A stretch of DNA of 64,000 nt from Lucifuga dentata (Eukaryota; Chordata; Actinopteri; Ophidiiformes; Bythitidae), in assembly GCA_014773175.1 (NCBI GenBank), contig VXCM01002594.1, positions 1 to 64,000 on the forward strand, in the 5' to 3' direction. Numbering within the stretch: position 1 is the stretch's first letter; every line of letters begins with the position of its first letter. The position numbers and the translations under genes were made by a program. Shown piece by piece: positions 1 to 13,911 of the stretch. Below the pieces are notes generated by a model. It saw nothing but the letters and a program-made list of their open reading frames with translations. It was not told the DNA's origin and did not search any database.

Positions 1-66
1 GCAGATGATTCGCTGTGGTGACCCCTGAAGGGAAAGCCGAAAGGAAAAGAAGAAGAAGAAGATGTA
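1..66 (+). repeat. 3' end of a truncated retroposon with (GAA)n tail
   Basis: The segment reads like the GCTGTGG-GACCCCTGAAGGG-AAAGCCGAAAG ending that is very common in teleost genomes, followed by a short (GAA)n tail. Only the 3' end is inside the window. The family was not assigned. The call rests on my recollection of this repeat ending, not on a search. Confidence 0.5.
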
Positions 67-350
67 ACCTCCATGCTTCTCACCAAGTTTCCCTCTTCTG
101 TGCTATAGTTAATTAGTTTCTTTAGTTTTCCTTTAAAACCCCGCTGAGGTTGAATGAAAATGGTTTGTGTGTTATTGTGGTTGCCTAACAACCAGTAGTA
201 CTGTATATACAGTGGTAGCGACCATTTTCAACTAGATCTGAGTGTTTTTAGCTTTTTCTTTGCACTTTTAAAGCCAAATAGCCAAGTTAAACTTTTGTTG
301 GAATCTTCTATTGCAAAGTTCCATTTTGGATGGTTGGCTTGGATATCGAT
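62..350 (+). repeat. interspersed repeat, copy 1 of a pair (second copy near 21.46 kb)
   Basis: About 285 bp here align by eye with 21462-21712 in the same orientation. Shared blocks include AACCTCCATG, CATAGTTAATTA, TTTAGTTTTCCTTT, GCCTAxCAACCAGTAGTA, CCATTTTCAACT and GCACTTTTAAAGCCAAATAGCCA. No coding potential or terminal repeats were recognised. It is probably an internal piece of a transposable element. Confidence 0.7.
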
Positions 351-1541
351 CTTGTCCCGGGCCCGGACAAGATACACGGCATGCCTGCTTAGCCTGACTC
401 TAAAGTGGCAAGTTAGAACAAGATTTCAGCATATACAGAACATGTCCACACCTTCTGCTAACATTACTATATAGCATGAGGGCACAAAGAATAGAAGGTA
501 AAGATGAGATCAAACATAGCCATCTCACACAGCAGGGCTAGAAAATAACAAGGGTTTTAGTTCAACATTCTTAAGTTACTGTACAGAGTTACATGTTATA
601 TAATTGTTATGTCATTTAAGGCTAAGACAGACGGAGAGGAACACTACAAGACAGCTTTATTGATCACTGGAAGGCTTAAATATAATATTCGGATATATAA
701 GTAGCAGTGTTGAATATGAATAATGCTGCCCTGGAGTCTGTGGGAAAAATCACGTCAAGTTGCTGTTGCCAGAATGTCTTGAAGTACATGAGCTTAAGTG
801 CTGGAGATAATGGAGTATCAGTCAGCACGTGAACAACACACACACACACACACACACACCTCCCTGGAGTAACTTCAGGATGGCTGAAACATCTCAAAAG
901 TAGGAAACAATCACAAGGAAAAACAATCCTGTAGCCAACAAACTGTGTTGCTGTTTCATTGTAAATCCATTAGGCCACGCCTTCCACATGGACAGCGTGT
1001 TTTCCTATTTTCTGTCTGAGATGGTTGCTTCAAACCTATAGTCTTTGCTCTGATTTTGCTCCAAATCTGTGAAAGGGATGTTTTTATATGTAATGCTTGA
1101 TTTAGGTTGGCTTCATACATAAAAAGTTCAAGCCAACCAAACATATATCAACAAAAGCCATGAGAGAACTCTCACTGCACTCATTACAAATGTCTGGGGG
1201 CTGGAACCAGAAAAATCAAAACAGGAAGAACTCATGGTACGACAGTAACGTGAAACAACAACAGAATTGGGATACACCCTTAGTTTTAGTCATCATATGG
1301 GCCATATACCAAACAAAATGCAAGCGGAATTCTGAATTTGAATGTACTTCAAGACAACACCTCCTAAAAATTAATACTGCTTTACATTATCCAAAGAAGA
1401 CGTGGTGCCTTCAGGAGAGTGGAGCACATACAATGACATGCTTAGCAAAACATGTTAGGTACGGTTGAAATGTTAAAACCTTTTCACAGCATCTGTTTGA
1501 CCTGCTATGAGTAATCAAAGGTATAGTTTACTTAATGTTAA

Positions 1542-1542
<1 letters not shown>

Positions 1543-1598
<56 letters not shown>
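1543..1598. repeat. (CA)n microsatellite
   Basis: An almost pure CA dinucleotide tract of about 55 bp ends at the motif ACACACCATG. Confidence 0.95.
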
Positions 1599-2952
1599 AT
1601 GCCCTCTCTGATTCTAGATCACTCAGTAGATCAATATATTGACTTGTAGCTGTTCACACCACCAACACTCAAAAACACTCCAGAGATTGTTTGTGGTCGG
1701 AGTCAGACAGCTTCCTCAAAGGGGTCTCAGTATGTGTTCAGATCTTCCTAAACAAGTTTAAACAAACAGGCAGTTTGTGATTCTCAATGGCAATCTCAAA
1801 TATTTCACAATGCCAGTTTAAATTAAATGCACAAGCTGAAATCAAGTGTGTGTGAACTATATGAGTGGGATCTCATAGCCAAGGAGAAAAGAAAGAATTA
1901 TTTAAGTTCATCTATTAAATGGATGTGGACCGTGAGTTTTGGTGATGGCATGCAGGCGTGTTAAGGTGTTTTATTTCATGAACTCCCCAACTCCAGGAAA
2001 TTATAAACATGGAATAACTGGCTCTTTAGACATGGTTCATCACAAGCAAAACCATCGCAGATCTAAGTTGGAAGCATTACTCCCAAAACACAATCCAATA
2101 AGAGCTGCTTTTATCTTCGACGAGACTGACGTCACCACTTTCTCTTTCCTTGAAACAACATTCCACTGATAAGACTAGCAGAAACATTTTGTAGAAATAT
2201 AGGAAGGAAGCGGATCTTTTCTGAAAGGAAAGAATGACAAAACATAAACACTGCAATACACCTTGGCTTTTCTTGAGTTTGTATAAAGAAGAGGGATGAA
2301 ACATGAAGCTACTGAAATGCAACAGCTATTTTTGAAAGCATATGACCTCCTGAGGATAATGAGATGCAAGTTTCTATTAGGAAGGAAAAGGGTGTGTGGT
2401 TGTAATCAGTCAGCAAAATAACAGAGCTAAAACAGGTCGTTTAATTACTCTGCCTGGAGATCAGCGTCCCACAAACAGCTTTGGCTGTTGTGTCTGTTGT
2501 TGTGTGTGCATGTAAATGTGTGTGGCCTTTAACATCATCATCATCTCCATTTTAAATTTCCAGAAATAATAACCTGCTGCAATCAGAAGGAATTAAAAGG
2601 GCAAACATAATGGTTGCTGTCATTGTATAACCAGGCCGAATGGATTAAAAAGGTGCAAAGAGTGACGAAAAATAACAGATTTTCACATTTTTGCACAAAG
2701 ACCATAGACCAACATCGATGTTATTTACTTATATCCTACAGTGGCACTGTAGTCAAGCAAATCACATCCCCTGAGCATTTTTAACTATTGATTTGTAAGA
2801 CTGCTAAATGCTGACAGAGGATTAATTCACCCTGTCTGGATGATAATAAGACCATCTCTGAGCCAAGACCTTATTCCCTGCTCTCAACCGGCCTGTCTGA
2901 TCCACACTGTGACTCTGATGACTGTCAAGCACCGGTGAAAGCAAAGAGACAT

Positions 2953-2955
<3 letters not shown>

Positions 2956-3003
<48 letters not shown>
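2956..3003. repeat. (CA)n microsatellite
   Basis: A pure CA dinucleotide tract of about 47 bp. Cysteine/valine-rich open frames over it on the minus strand are artefacts of the repeat. Confidence 0.95.
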
Positions 3004-3007
<4 letters not shown>

Positions 3008-3537
3008 GTAAGTAAACACAAACAACAAAGGCAAGACAAGCTGGTACAGAGTAGCAGGAGCCCTGCCAAGCCCGCTGGGTTACATATGAAGAGCAGTGAT
3101 TGATTTGGAGTGTAGATACAGAGCTCAATGTGTCATCGCCATCGCCCTGCCCCCACCTCCACCCCACCCAACACCCTACAACCCATCCCACTGAGGCTTT
3201 AACCCATGCAGTGCTTAGCAAGAGGTAATATCCAGCCCTCCTACTGCCCTACATTTTACACTGATAACACTTGAGGATACACAGTCAGCTTATGAGCTGA
3301 AACACATATGCTGTGGTTTTGGTTTGACTGGTTAAAAACAAAGCATCAAGAATAAAAGAATAACAAATGAACGGTTCTAATGTAGTTTCACAACTACACA
3401 GGGGGGAAAAAAAGGCTGCACTAACAGGAACAGGAAACAAATATTCTAATGTTATAACTGTTGAAATCATTCATCACTTTTATGTGTGAATTCTGCTTTC
3501 TTGAAAGAAGAAATTTCAGACCAACTAAGAGGCAGTT

Positions 3538-3961
3538 TTAAAGGACCTACCAATCATTTAGCATGTTTAAACACAATAAATACTACCTGCATACACATTA
3601 TGTTTCACTTGCAAACAAATATGTCCGAAAGTAAAATAAATCTTTTTAATTTCTCAGTAAAAGCTGTTTCTCCTCGGACTTTATTCCGACAGAGACATAC
3701 ACTTTCTACCATGCAGCTCCATGTTTGACCAAAGTTATTTCGACAAAAAAAAATGCAATAGGAGTTATGTTCGCTGTGATGGATTACTTATCTCAAACAT
3801 GTTTCAAGTCTCTACAAGTTGATTTTTACAGTGTCCTGGAATAAACTGAAACTAATGGCTGTCTGGAAGGTATGAAAAACAATTCTATTGCTCCAGTAGC
3901 ATGTTGATGTATATACAGATATAGGACTCAAACATGCAAAACTAGCTGTACGGTCCTTTAA
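3538..3961 (+). mobile_element. non-autonomous TIR element flanked by TTAA (family A, copy 1)
   Basis: The left end TTAA-AGGACC and the right end GGTCCT-TTAA are inverted repeats, each adjoining TTAA. A related sequence occurs at 30188-30889 in the same sense and at 44711-45265 inverted. Shared internal words include ACAAGTTGATTTTT, CTGTCTGGAAGGTA and GAAAAACAATTCTA. A TTAA target site would fit the piggyBac superfamily, but no transposase is present and that assignment is inference. Confidence 0.65.
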
Positions 3962-4105
3962 ATGCAGAATTGAGTCACTCTGCTATTATATGTTTGTGTT
4001 ATCAACATTATGACACACTCCGTACTGAGTGGCAGTATAACTGCATGTTATGTACAGCACAATGCATGATGTACAGAACCAAAATGACACGCACACACTT
4101 ACTCA

Positions 4106-4283
4106 CACACACCTTAAATACTCTTGTTGTTGGCAATACACGCGACTCTCTCCGACTCAGTGCTCGCTCAGCCTCAGATGGCCCAATGGTCTCAGTTGCC
4201 CCCTTGCAGATGTAGCCACTACAGTTCCTCTCTAAGACTGTACGCAGCTCATCAAACACAACTGTGCTGGTGGTGCAGCCCAT
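4106..4283 (-). CDS. possible first coding exon of an unidentified, N-terminally acylated protein
   Basis: A minus-strand ATG at 4283-4281 sits in a strong start context (GGAGGAATGG). It opens a frame starting Met-Gly-Cys-Thr-Thr-Ser, the kind of N-terminus that is myristoylated on Gly2 and palmitoylated on Cys3. The frame runs about 57 residues to a good donor, AAG followed by GTGTGTGTGAG, near 4105. Upstream on the minus strand (4284-4700) the DNA is richer in GC and purine repeats, as a 5' UTR might be. I do not recognise the protein, and no further exon of it was found between 1 and 4100. It may be chance; the call rests on start context, acylation motif and donor only. Confidence 0.25.
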
Positions 4284-4770
4284 TCCTCCAGCTTCAAACA
4301 GGCATCAGTCAGGAAAGCCTGCCAGTGACCCAGTTTCCCTGATCGTCCGCTGCTCCAGCCTGATCCATGATCTAATTCTGACCCACAAATCCACAGTTTC
4401 CAAACGGAGAGAGAGGGAGAGAGAGAGCACTGGTGTCCGTGCAAAAGGATGCAGGAAAGGCGGATAGCTGGAGGATGAATTTATGCGTACAAAGAGAACA
4501 GTCGAACTGTAAGCCCTTGCTGCCCCAGTCTGTGCTGTGGGAATACCTCAATCAGCAGACGAGATAGCGTGAGTGCGTGTGAGCGAGTGAGGGGTAGAGC
4601 GAGAATGAGGGATGGGGGGATGAAGGATGCTGTGTGAGCTCTGCTGCAGCTTCAGCCAATTCTGAGCTTCAGTGCAACACAAGCTTGTATGTACATCTGT
4701 CTCACTCACTCATCTTCAGCCTCTATCTGCATTTCCACTGAAACTTCATCCCTTTTCTTTCCATATGCAT

Positions 4771-6470
4771 GAATGAATGAATATATTTTTATTAAGGTGT
4801 CATACACACTCGTGCCCAGCCCACATGGGCTTACAAGACACCATTACACACATGCCGGATACTTCCATATAAACGTATACAAACATATACAATGACACCA
4901 CAACTCAAAGAAAAATTACAGAAGAAGAACAAACAAAAATTTTCCACATACTATAGTCATTGAACATATAACCCATCCTGCCTTCTCTTCCAGGCTCTTG
5001 AAACAAAATTAATTAACTTAAAAACCCCAAAACTAAACAGCTATTCCACTTTCTGATAATCTGTCCACCAAAATCTCTCCGGCTCTTTAACAAACATTTC
5101 ACCAAACATTAACCCTCTCAAATCATCATAGTAAGTACAGTACAAAAGAAAGTGCATCTCATCCTCAACCTCTCCTAACCCACACAAATCACACAGTCTA
5201 TTTTTCTCCTGTATATTTCTAAATCTACCGATTTCCACATTCAGAGGAAGGATGCCTGTTTGCAACTGAGCANCTCCTGTATATTTCTAAATCTACCGAT
5301 TTCCACATTCAGAGGAAGGATGCCTGTTTGCAACTGAGCAATTAAAGATCTTTGGTTCTTGATACATGTGATGTGACATAGACTTCAGGGCCATATTTTT
5401 GCTTAATTTGAATAAAAGTCCGCAATTTTGGTTTTAACATAATATCTCTATCCCATTTTTTTTCAAAAACAGAGGAGAGCTTGCTTTTAAGTACATTAAT
5501 TTTACATCGTAGATTATTTCTATGAATATACTGAAGACCAGCTTCTTCAAAAATGGCAGAGATTTCTTTGTCCCATGGAGAGTTGTGTAGTTTACTCCAA
5601 ATGAAGACCTTCTTATTTATCCTGTCTTCAGCCATGTCAGATAAACGATTCCATAACCGAATCATTTCACATTTCCGTTGTACTGACCCAGGAACCCAAC
5701 CCATGTCTCCTTGAACAGCCAAAACAGGAGCAAACCTGTGAACACCCAAAAAAAATCGTATAGCTCTGTTTTGTATAGAGTCTGCAGTCTTACATTCTTT
5801 AAATCCCCATATTCCTGCAGCATAGTTCAATATAGGAGCGACACAGGCTTCATAAAGATGGGAATAAGTTGTATAACCAAGATCCTTGTATGTTTTTATG
5901 TTATTCACAACAGATCCTATAAAGCTCTCCCAGCTGAGTCAGCTAAGACCCTGACTCCAGCTCCAACAGTCATAAATTCATCAAAAATAAATCCTAAATA
6001 TTTATATTCTTTAACATATTCTAATATTACAGGACTGTAAAACAGACTTTTCTTACTCTGTGGGACACCTTTTTTCCTGAACTGAATTATTTGTGTTTTA
6101 CTCTGATTTATAGACAACCTCCATTTGTAACACCAAGTATTTAACAAATATAACATGTTTTGTAGTTCATCTTCAGACTCAGCACAGTAAGACTATATCG
6201 TCAGCATACAGTAGAATACCCAAGGTTATATCATCTAATCATATACCTAAGTTTGCTTCCTTAATTTGTAAAGCCAAATCATTAACATAAATTGTAAAAA
6301 GGGTAGGAGACAGAACATCACCTTGTTTAACTCCAAAAGGAATACAGAACCAATCAGTGTACATATTATTTATATCAATACAAGCAACTGGGCAGTTATA
6401 AAATGCTTTAAGTGCTTTATAGAATCTACCATCCACCCCTGCTTTTATGAGTTATTATCCATATTTGTCC
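4771..6470 (-). mobile_element. 5'-truncated non-LTR retrotransposon (LINE) with reverse transcriptase remnant
   Basis: Read on the minus strand, the fragment starts near 6440 inside a reverse transcriptase. The palm motif FGVKQGDVLSPTLF lies at about 6300-6345, and the catalytic YADD box lies near 6200-6215 in another frame. Past 6160 the coding continues through thumb-like sequence to a C-terminal Cys-x2-Cys...His-x4-Cys cluster (about 5120-5190). It ends near 4771 with a short (ATTC)n-like tail. At least two frame changes plus the N-gap duplication at 5206-5340 break the frame, so it is dead. The architecture is like the I/Nimb-type LINEs; the clade is inference. Confidence 0.8.
5206..5340. 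repeat. 67-bp exact direct duplication around a single N (assembly join)
   Basis: Bases 5206-5272 and 5274-5340 are identical and separated by the N at 5273. The unit lies inside the LINE remnant. This looks like two contig ends placed side by side without merging their overlap, not a biological duplication. Confidence 0.9.
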
Positions 6471-9325
6471 ATATTTGTTTTGCCTAAATGAATCCCTATA
6501 ATTTTTGCTCTACAAAAGAAGACTCGTTTTAACAGAGAGAAACAGAGAGATAAGTGAAATAAATGGGTTATACTAAATGCAGTCTTATTTCCAGAGGGAG
6601 AGACCGATTCTGTGGTCAGGCAAACAGCAATATGGCTGAATGCTCATTTAGTACAACTAGAGAAAACCAGGAGCAGCAGAAGAATAAATCTCATAAAATG
6701 GGCGGCAATGAACATGCAGCATAGAACTGCATCAAAAACTGTCCATTAAATACATCAGAAAATGAAATAAAATGTTAATAAATGTTACACATTTACTGAA
6801 ATAAGATAAATACTGAAATGTCCAAATATGGTGGAGCTGACACCATGAGTTGACTTTAGCCTCAAAGAAATTTCAGTTTACAAAACAAACCAAGAACATG
6901 GGAGGATTTAAAACATTTATACCAAAACATCAAATAGTTTTTTTTTCTGTAAAAGATTAGCTGCTGTTTGATCACAGGCTGCCTTTTCTGCCAAGTGCAC
7001 TGATATATTGGGAGTAGGATGATAAAATGTGATCATGCAGGCTTTTGAAATGTCAGACAATGATTCATCCACTAGCATGGCCTTAGATTAAAATGTCTCA
7101 GGGCTGTGATCAAGAGGACAAAACATAAAAGAATAAAAGAAGTATTTTTCTTTTAGAAATAAATGGAATAAAAAAAAAAAATTATGAAAAAGACAATTTG
7201 AAAATCTTTCCCCTGCAGGTCTTGCTGCCCCGTAAAAAAAAAATAAAATGAGCTGCTTCCAAAAACTCTGAGAATCATTATTTTTTTTTAATTTTTTTTT
7301 TTTTTACAAAATCCTACAGATGATCCCAACTGTGATACAAAAAATCTGTTACCATTTAACAGATAAAACAGATGGAAGCTGTGATTGCTCATGTTTTATG
7401 TGCAGATTATGAGGAAATAGAGGGCAAACAAGGAAACAAGACAATGACCATCTTGGTTTATTTATCCCTGTCGCTCTCCTTCCTGCAAGTATGGGTCACA
7501 CACTCAAAGACCCCATGGGCCTCTGTGGGAATTGTCAAAAAAAATCCTACATGTCTGTGTCATAATGTGGCACACACACTCCCCAGCTACTGAAATATAG
7601 CATGTCCGTCTGAGAGCAGCTGTACCCACATGCACAAAGCTTAATCCTGTAACATCAGTGCACTCTCTGCAACCATCAATCAACAACATTCCTTTTAGAG
7701 ATCGATCGGACTGTGAGGTATTTCCACCTTTCTTTAAACGGAGTCCCATTAAAAGGTGCTGAAGAGCAGAAGCATAATCACGACACAAACACACATTAAT
7801 GTAAGCAAGCACACCCATACAAACACATTACACTGTCACACACAAGTGCGCACTTGGAGAAGGTGCTTCCTTACATCATGCTGCTGCACTAAATGCTTGC
7901 CTTGCATGCGTTCCTGCCTGCCTGCTGCCGTGTTAATATTTCAGTGTTGCTTGACACACTGAACTATATTCGACTCTGCGATGGGATGAGCTGCAGAGGA
8001 GAGCAGCTGAGCCTGAAGATGGGGGGGGGGGNAGAGAGAGAGAGAGAGACTGGGGGAGGGAAAAGAAGAGATTCTGATTATGTCCACTGCGCTGTTAGAA
8101 ATACATCTCCTCTCTTTGGTTTATCCCTTTTCTCGCAATTCTTATTCATCTTTGTTTCCTGTCACTGCAAAGATGGATTTTAGGCTTAACATACAGAATA
8201 ACAAGAAGCAATCTGGTGTGAAACTGGTAAAACTGCAAAGTCATAAATCCCCTGTTTGAGGGTGCCAAGGCATGTAATGACAGTTTTTTTTTTGTTTTTT
8301 TTTTGGCTTGAACTCTCTTTTTTGGTCTTTGAGTGCTGTTTAAGATTTCACCATAGCGCTGTACGATCCCAACAGTTCCTACTTAGATTAAGTAATATAC
8401 ATGATTCAACTGTATCAATATAGTTTTTCCATCAGCAGTCGTAAGTCAAACATGTTTGTTTTCTCAAGCATGTTTTATATCTTTTCGAAACAACTACTTG
8501 TCAGTTATTACTGTCGGTTATTACTATGTGAGCACTAATGTTAACACGAGCAAGGCAAAATGTACAATGATGCATGGCTACAAGCAGACATTGTCTGAAG
8601 TGTCACAGCTGGTGAACATAAATCACCTGGCTCAAGGGCACAAATTCTTTCTGTGCATGTAGTGACATGTCTGCAACAATGCAAAAAGCACTGACAGTAC
8701 TAAAAGGTATGAAATATAAAGGTATTGATTTCCTAAACCTGGAAAACATTGTGATGTTACTTTGTCCTAAAAATGCATGAATTATATATCTGTTTTTCAA
8801 TTTCATGAGGTTTAATGGAAAATTACTTTATGGAGGCATTCTAACATAGTCCATTATCAATCTGTCATCAAAAGTAATCAAAGGTAATCAAAGGAAAAAA
8901 AAACAGCAGGTAAAAAGATGATACCAATATGTGCATAGATAACAGTCAGAAAAAATAAAATAAAATAAAATGTGACAAGCAATATATCATTGGATAACAT
9001 GAATAAATATAGCAATTAAAAAAAATACTAGAAGAAATCATAGAGTATGGGGAAAAATAGGCAAATTCAATAAAAGCCTGGGCAAAAACTACTTTAATTA
9101 GGTAAAAGGAGTAAGTAAAATGAATAAAATAAGTAAGCTAGAATGTAAAACAAGGAAGAATACGACTTAATAAAATAGACTGAAAGCAGGTGATCAAGAG
9201 ACAGTTTTATTGGTGAGAGTGACGTTATTTTGCTGACTAGCGAAACTGCCTGTGCAGCTGGTTATTCCAAACAGACCCATTAATTATTAGCCAATCACAG
9301 GCATTAGCAATCACAGAATAAACCC

Positions 9326-9364
<39 letters not shown>

Positions 9365-12300
9365 GCTGGTCTCTCCTAATGCTGAAATGATGCTGGCAGG
9401 CCTGCAACACTATAAAATGTTTTATGAGAGGGTCACTCACTCAGAACTGTCTAACAAAAAGGTACAATTTAAAAAAGTTTTGTTTAGCCTCAAGTCATGT
9501 ACTGTACTCTGCATCACGCTACTGGTGATAAACTATTTACGTCAGACGTTGGGTTGCTGAGTCATTTGGCAGCACAATCAGCAACAAGCAACAACAAATG
9601 CTGCTCAGAGTACAGAAAGTATCATTTACCTTAGAAACCTCACATGTTTAGTTGACTGAGACACACATTCTCACTTAGGCTTGATAAATCTATTGTTGCC
9701 TGACATGCAACACATTCCAAAGTTCCAGAACAGCTAAAACGACATGTTTGGACCCCCCGGCATGGCTAAAAGTGAAAATGGTTGAGGGATTGTAAATGTG
9801 CTGAAGCATAGAGTGGTCCTCTCTTTGGACATCCGAGCGTGAACATTGTCTGTGGAGAGCCCACACTGCACTGCTTTGCTGAAATCTGCAGCTGCTGCCG
9901 AAGAGATAAGAGCCTGTCTGAAACACAGCTGGAAATACAGAGGTGAATGTATTACTGCTGCTCCACTAAAGGCTACACTCTCTCCAGGGACTATTCTGTA
10001 ACTGTCATAATGTATTATAACTGATCATGCTGTAAGTCTTCTAACACAAAATTCAAACATTTTCTTCTATATGTTGAAATGTCATTAAAATCTATTTTTA
10101 AGTGGTTGAATCCAAAGTTATTTCATGTTAAAAAAAAACTGACTTTCGTTCTCAGGTCTCCAGCACTCAACATATTTACATAATTTGAATTTAAGGATAC
10201 AGCTGTCTCAATTTGAGAATATGGTGCCTAAAAACATCATTACGAACATTATTCTTATCATGTGCTATAGCGTATTTAAAACCAAAGTAGGCAAACTGAA
10301 ATGTATTATTAATGTAAAATTTATTTAAATTATGTTTCATATGTAGAACTTATCAACTTGTTGCAAAATTTAACATAAAAAAAACACAAAATGTCTGCTT
10401 AACACAAAGGCCTCGGAACATATTTCATCCACTGAAAAGAATAAATTTGACCCATATGATCTCAGGCTTTTAGACACACAATTCTGTAAATGATATCTGC
10501 AATAATGTGATCCTGTGGTTTGATTTTATTTCTTATCTCAACCACCACTGACATAATATCCTCTGGGACTTATGAATGACCACACAGTGCATTTCACACT
10601 GAGCCAGCTATTAAACAACTGTTTCCCTTCTCAGTGTGGGGACACTGACCACATCCAACATCTGCTTCATATGGATGCTGCCTGCAGTAACCCCAAATAT
10701 CAGCCTATGTAGCAATACTGAATTTCAAGCTGTTAGCAGCAAGTGGTGGATGGGGTCCTATGAAAAACATCAAAGGCAGCACATGTGGACAGAGAAGGAT
10801 CAGCCTGAGCTTTGCCGTTCACACTCAAGAATAGGCAGTCCTACACCACAAAACTACAAATGTAGCTGGTATCTCATCTAAGGACACTTTTAAAGATGAA
10901 GGCCAAGTCCACAGCTGGCCGTGGCTGTGTTTCCATGCCCAGGGAGAGGACTCTTGGAGAGAGAAAGGCCACAATGTACGACAGTGACATCACCCTGTAT
11001 ATCCAGAAGGACAGGGTAGATAAAGCTGAGCTCTCAAGGGATTCCAGGGGGGAAGTGGCTGTTTCCTGCTGATGTGTGTGTAAAACTTGTCATAACAAAG
11101 TCGCCTCTCTCTCTCCCCCCACTGTCCTTCAAACTCAATCAAAACTCCTGAAAATGGAGAGTTTGTGGATATTTGTCAAAATAATGTTGACCTCAACTAA
11201 AGTTCACCAAACAAATGGAAGCAGTACAGATTAATAGAACGCCAGGAGGGCTATTTGGTCTCAAAGTTGCTGGAGTAAAAATGAGTTGGAATTTGCTTCT
11301 GAAAGGTTTTTGACTGAGAATAAAGGTTGACCTGTGCTTAGTAGGTACTACTTATGCATGTGGGCAGGCTATAAAGATAGGCCAGGAATTCCAACAAGCC
11401 ACATGCTTCACATTTTAGATGAGCACAGTGCATCCTCAAAATACTTGACACACAGCACATCAGATAACAGACCAGAGTCACGGAACTGCAATAGGCTATA
11501 AAGTGTATTCCTGCAAGTTTATTTATCATTTTACTACTACATGGATTTAACTGAAGCATCTCTTTGACCTGGAGCTGAAAATCAGGTTATCCTGTCCCTC
11601 TTAAAATGGTACAAGACAAATACAAGAGGCCACATCCTCTTCCTTTCACTTGGTATTTTGGGAGAGTTTATTTATTCCAGGAGAAGAAAATGACCTATTT
11701 TCCGGAGGGGCACCACTTCCTTTACTTTGTAGTGTTGCCACCAAGCGCAGCATAACTATATGTTGGACAAAGGACACAAGCACATAAGCAAATTTAAAGT
11801 AAGTCCGTACACACACACACACATACAGTATCAATGTTCCTATGTACCATGTCACTCTGTATCTGCATTGTGGTGCCTGCACTGGATTAAGGTTATCATT
11901 AATAAATGCTGCTAATCAAGCAGGGCCTTTCCCTGAGTCTGCTGCAGCTCCAGCAGAGATGCTCTGAAGACAAGCCAAACCCTCCATCCCTGCCAGCTGT
12001 GTTTTGGATTTACTACATACAACACTGAGTAACCTAATAAAAAAATACTTGCTTACTCAAGCTATCAGTGCATCACAAAGTGATCGCATTGCACCATTTT
12101 AAACCACCCCTGGCAACTAAAATGCAGTTGTCTTGGCTTAATGTATTTTTGTTTCCTTGAAAATGAAAGATAAACTGCTGCACAGCACAAGAAAACAGCA
12201 ATGAGTATTTAAGACAAAAATAACTGTTGATGTTCTTTAGTCAAAAGTGTTGTAAACTACATCTCTGACCAACATGTTGCTTCAAAAATGTTGTATGTGC

Positions 12301-13911
12301 TCAGCTAATGCAAAATGTTCCATAATGTTCTAATCGGTTTAGAACTTTCTGTTCACCCCTGTCTACAGCACACTATGGTGTACCTACAAGAAAAGTAGTA
12401 TGCAGAGGCTCATAGTGGCATATAATGATGCTATGTTGTTGCTCCTTTGTGTTCTAGACATCATATTGCCAGAGAGTTGTTGGTTTATTCAGGTATTACC
12501 ACATGCGTAGCAAATGTAAGGAATCTTATGTATAAATGTATGATTCCTTAAAAGAATCAGAAAACAGCATCATTATTGGTCTAACTAACCCACAGAAGAG
12601 CTTCTCATGTTCAGGGAACACTGGCAGAACAGCCTCTATGGACTAATACTACTTCAGCTACTACTCTGTAACTTTATTTTTTAGTATTTTTCTTCTACTC
12701 TGTTTTATTTTATGTATTTACTGTATCATTTTTGTTCTATATGAACTAAGATAATAAAGATAAACAAATGCAGTAAGTAGCCTCTGAAATATTGTTCACC
12801 CACCTCTTACACAAGCAAATAGCAACGACTCTGTCTCTCATCAGAGGTAAAAGATACAAAATAAAAGCACAATTAATGTATGAATGCTTTTACTGCCACC
12901 TACAGGCAAGAGATTATACTACACTGTATTGCAAACATGGGCAATGCTCCTTGTTATGCTACAAAGTAAGAAAGGATTACAGCTATTTTCATGAAAACAT
13001 CACTGTATGATTTCAAAAGCTATTGTTTTATTATGAGTTATTGATGCATCGTGGCAATATGCCCATTCATTGATGATACACACATAGTGATGGACCATTC
13101 ATCAATGATGACAGCTAGTGTGTGAAACTATACAGATTAGTACAGCAGGCAACATGTAGCTTTCCACATTGCATAAAGCAGCCATTGTTTGTCTCATGCA
13201 TGTCATTTCCAGCAGGTCAGCATGAAAACAATCATTACCAACACTAAAGTCATTACACAGGAAGAAGAGGTGACGGCACACAAACTGCACTGTACAGGAA
13301 GGATGAGTTCCAAGAATGACATCAGCACTATTTTCACAGTTTCAAAAAAGTCACTTGAGCTCACAAACAGAAGCAGAACTACTCAAGGTCAACGCAAGCC
13401 TGTTGATAACATCACGAAGTAACATTTTAATAATCAAGCACAGAGAGTGAAACAAAAATATATACGCATCATGGAGAAAACCTTACCATGATGCTACCTC
13501 AATGAGAATTCAGGCAACAACTTATTATAAAGAAAATTGTTTTGGTTTCAACAACCTTTGCCAGGTCAGAGGTCAGCACCCATGTGTAAAGGGGATTTAG
13601 ATGGAGAGTCCTGCTATCAGGGTGACCTTCATACATGTACATGCAGTATGGAGGATGAGCATGGAGCTCATCCTGAAACAAGCCCACAATGGCCTAACAT
13701 GAGACCAGACAGACTCATAGTCACAACAGAGTGTGTCACAAGTGCAGGTCCAGCGTTGTTTTAAAGACTAAAGCCGATCTGCTTACTCATATTTGTTTGA
13801 CCCTCGTGTATGAGTGAAAACCAGCACTATTTCCTGCAGTAACATATTACATAGTAACATATTACAGAGTTTTAATTTCGGAATATATAGTTTAGGGGTA
13901 AAATCCATAAA
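6471..13911. other. non-coding stretch, repeats and AT-rich sequence
   Basis: No gene could be supported. There is a (GA)n run with an N near 8020-8050, an (AAAAT)-like patch near 8950-8970 and a poly(A) tract at about 9331-9361. Open frames are short and show no recognisable protein. Confidence 0.55.

Larger units (their letters stand above)
351..3537. other. non-coding stretch with (CA)n microsatellites
   Basis: I see no gene here. Open frames are short, and several are created by CA/GT repeats. Microsatellites occur at about 838-859, 1545-1598 and 2956-3003. Confidence 0.6.

Noticed and set aside
2822..3221. Cysteine/valine-rich frames on the minus strand
   Set aside because: They are translations of the (CA)n microsatellite.
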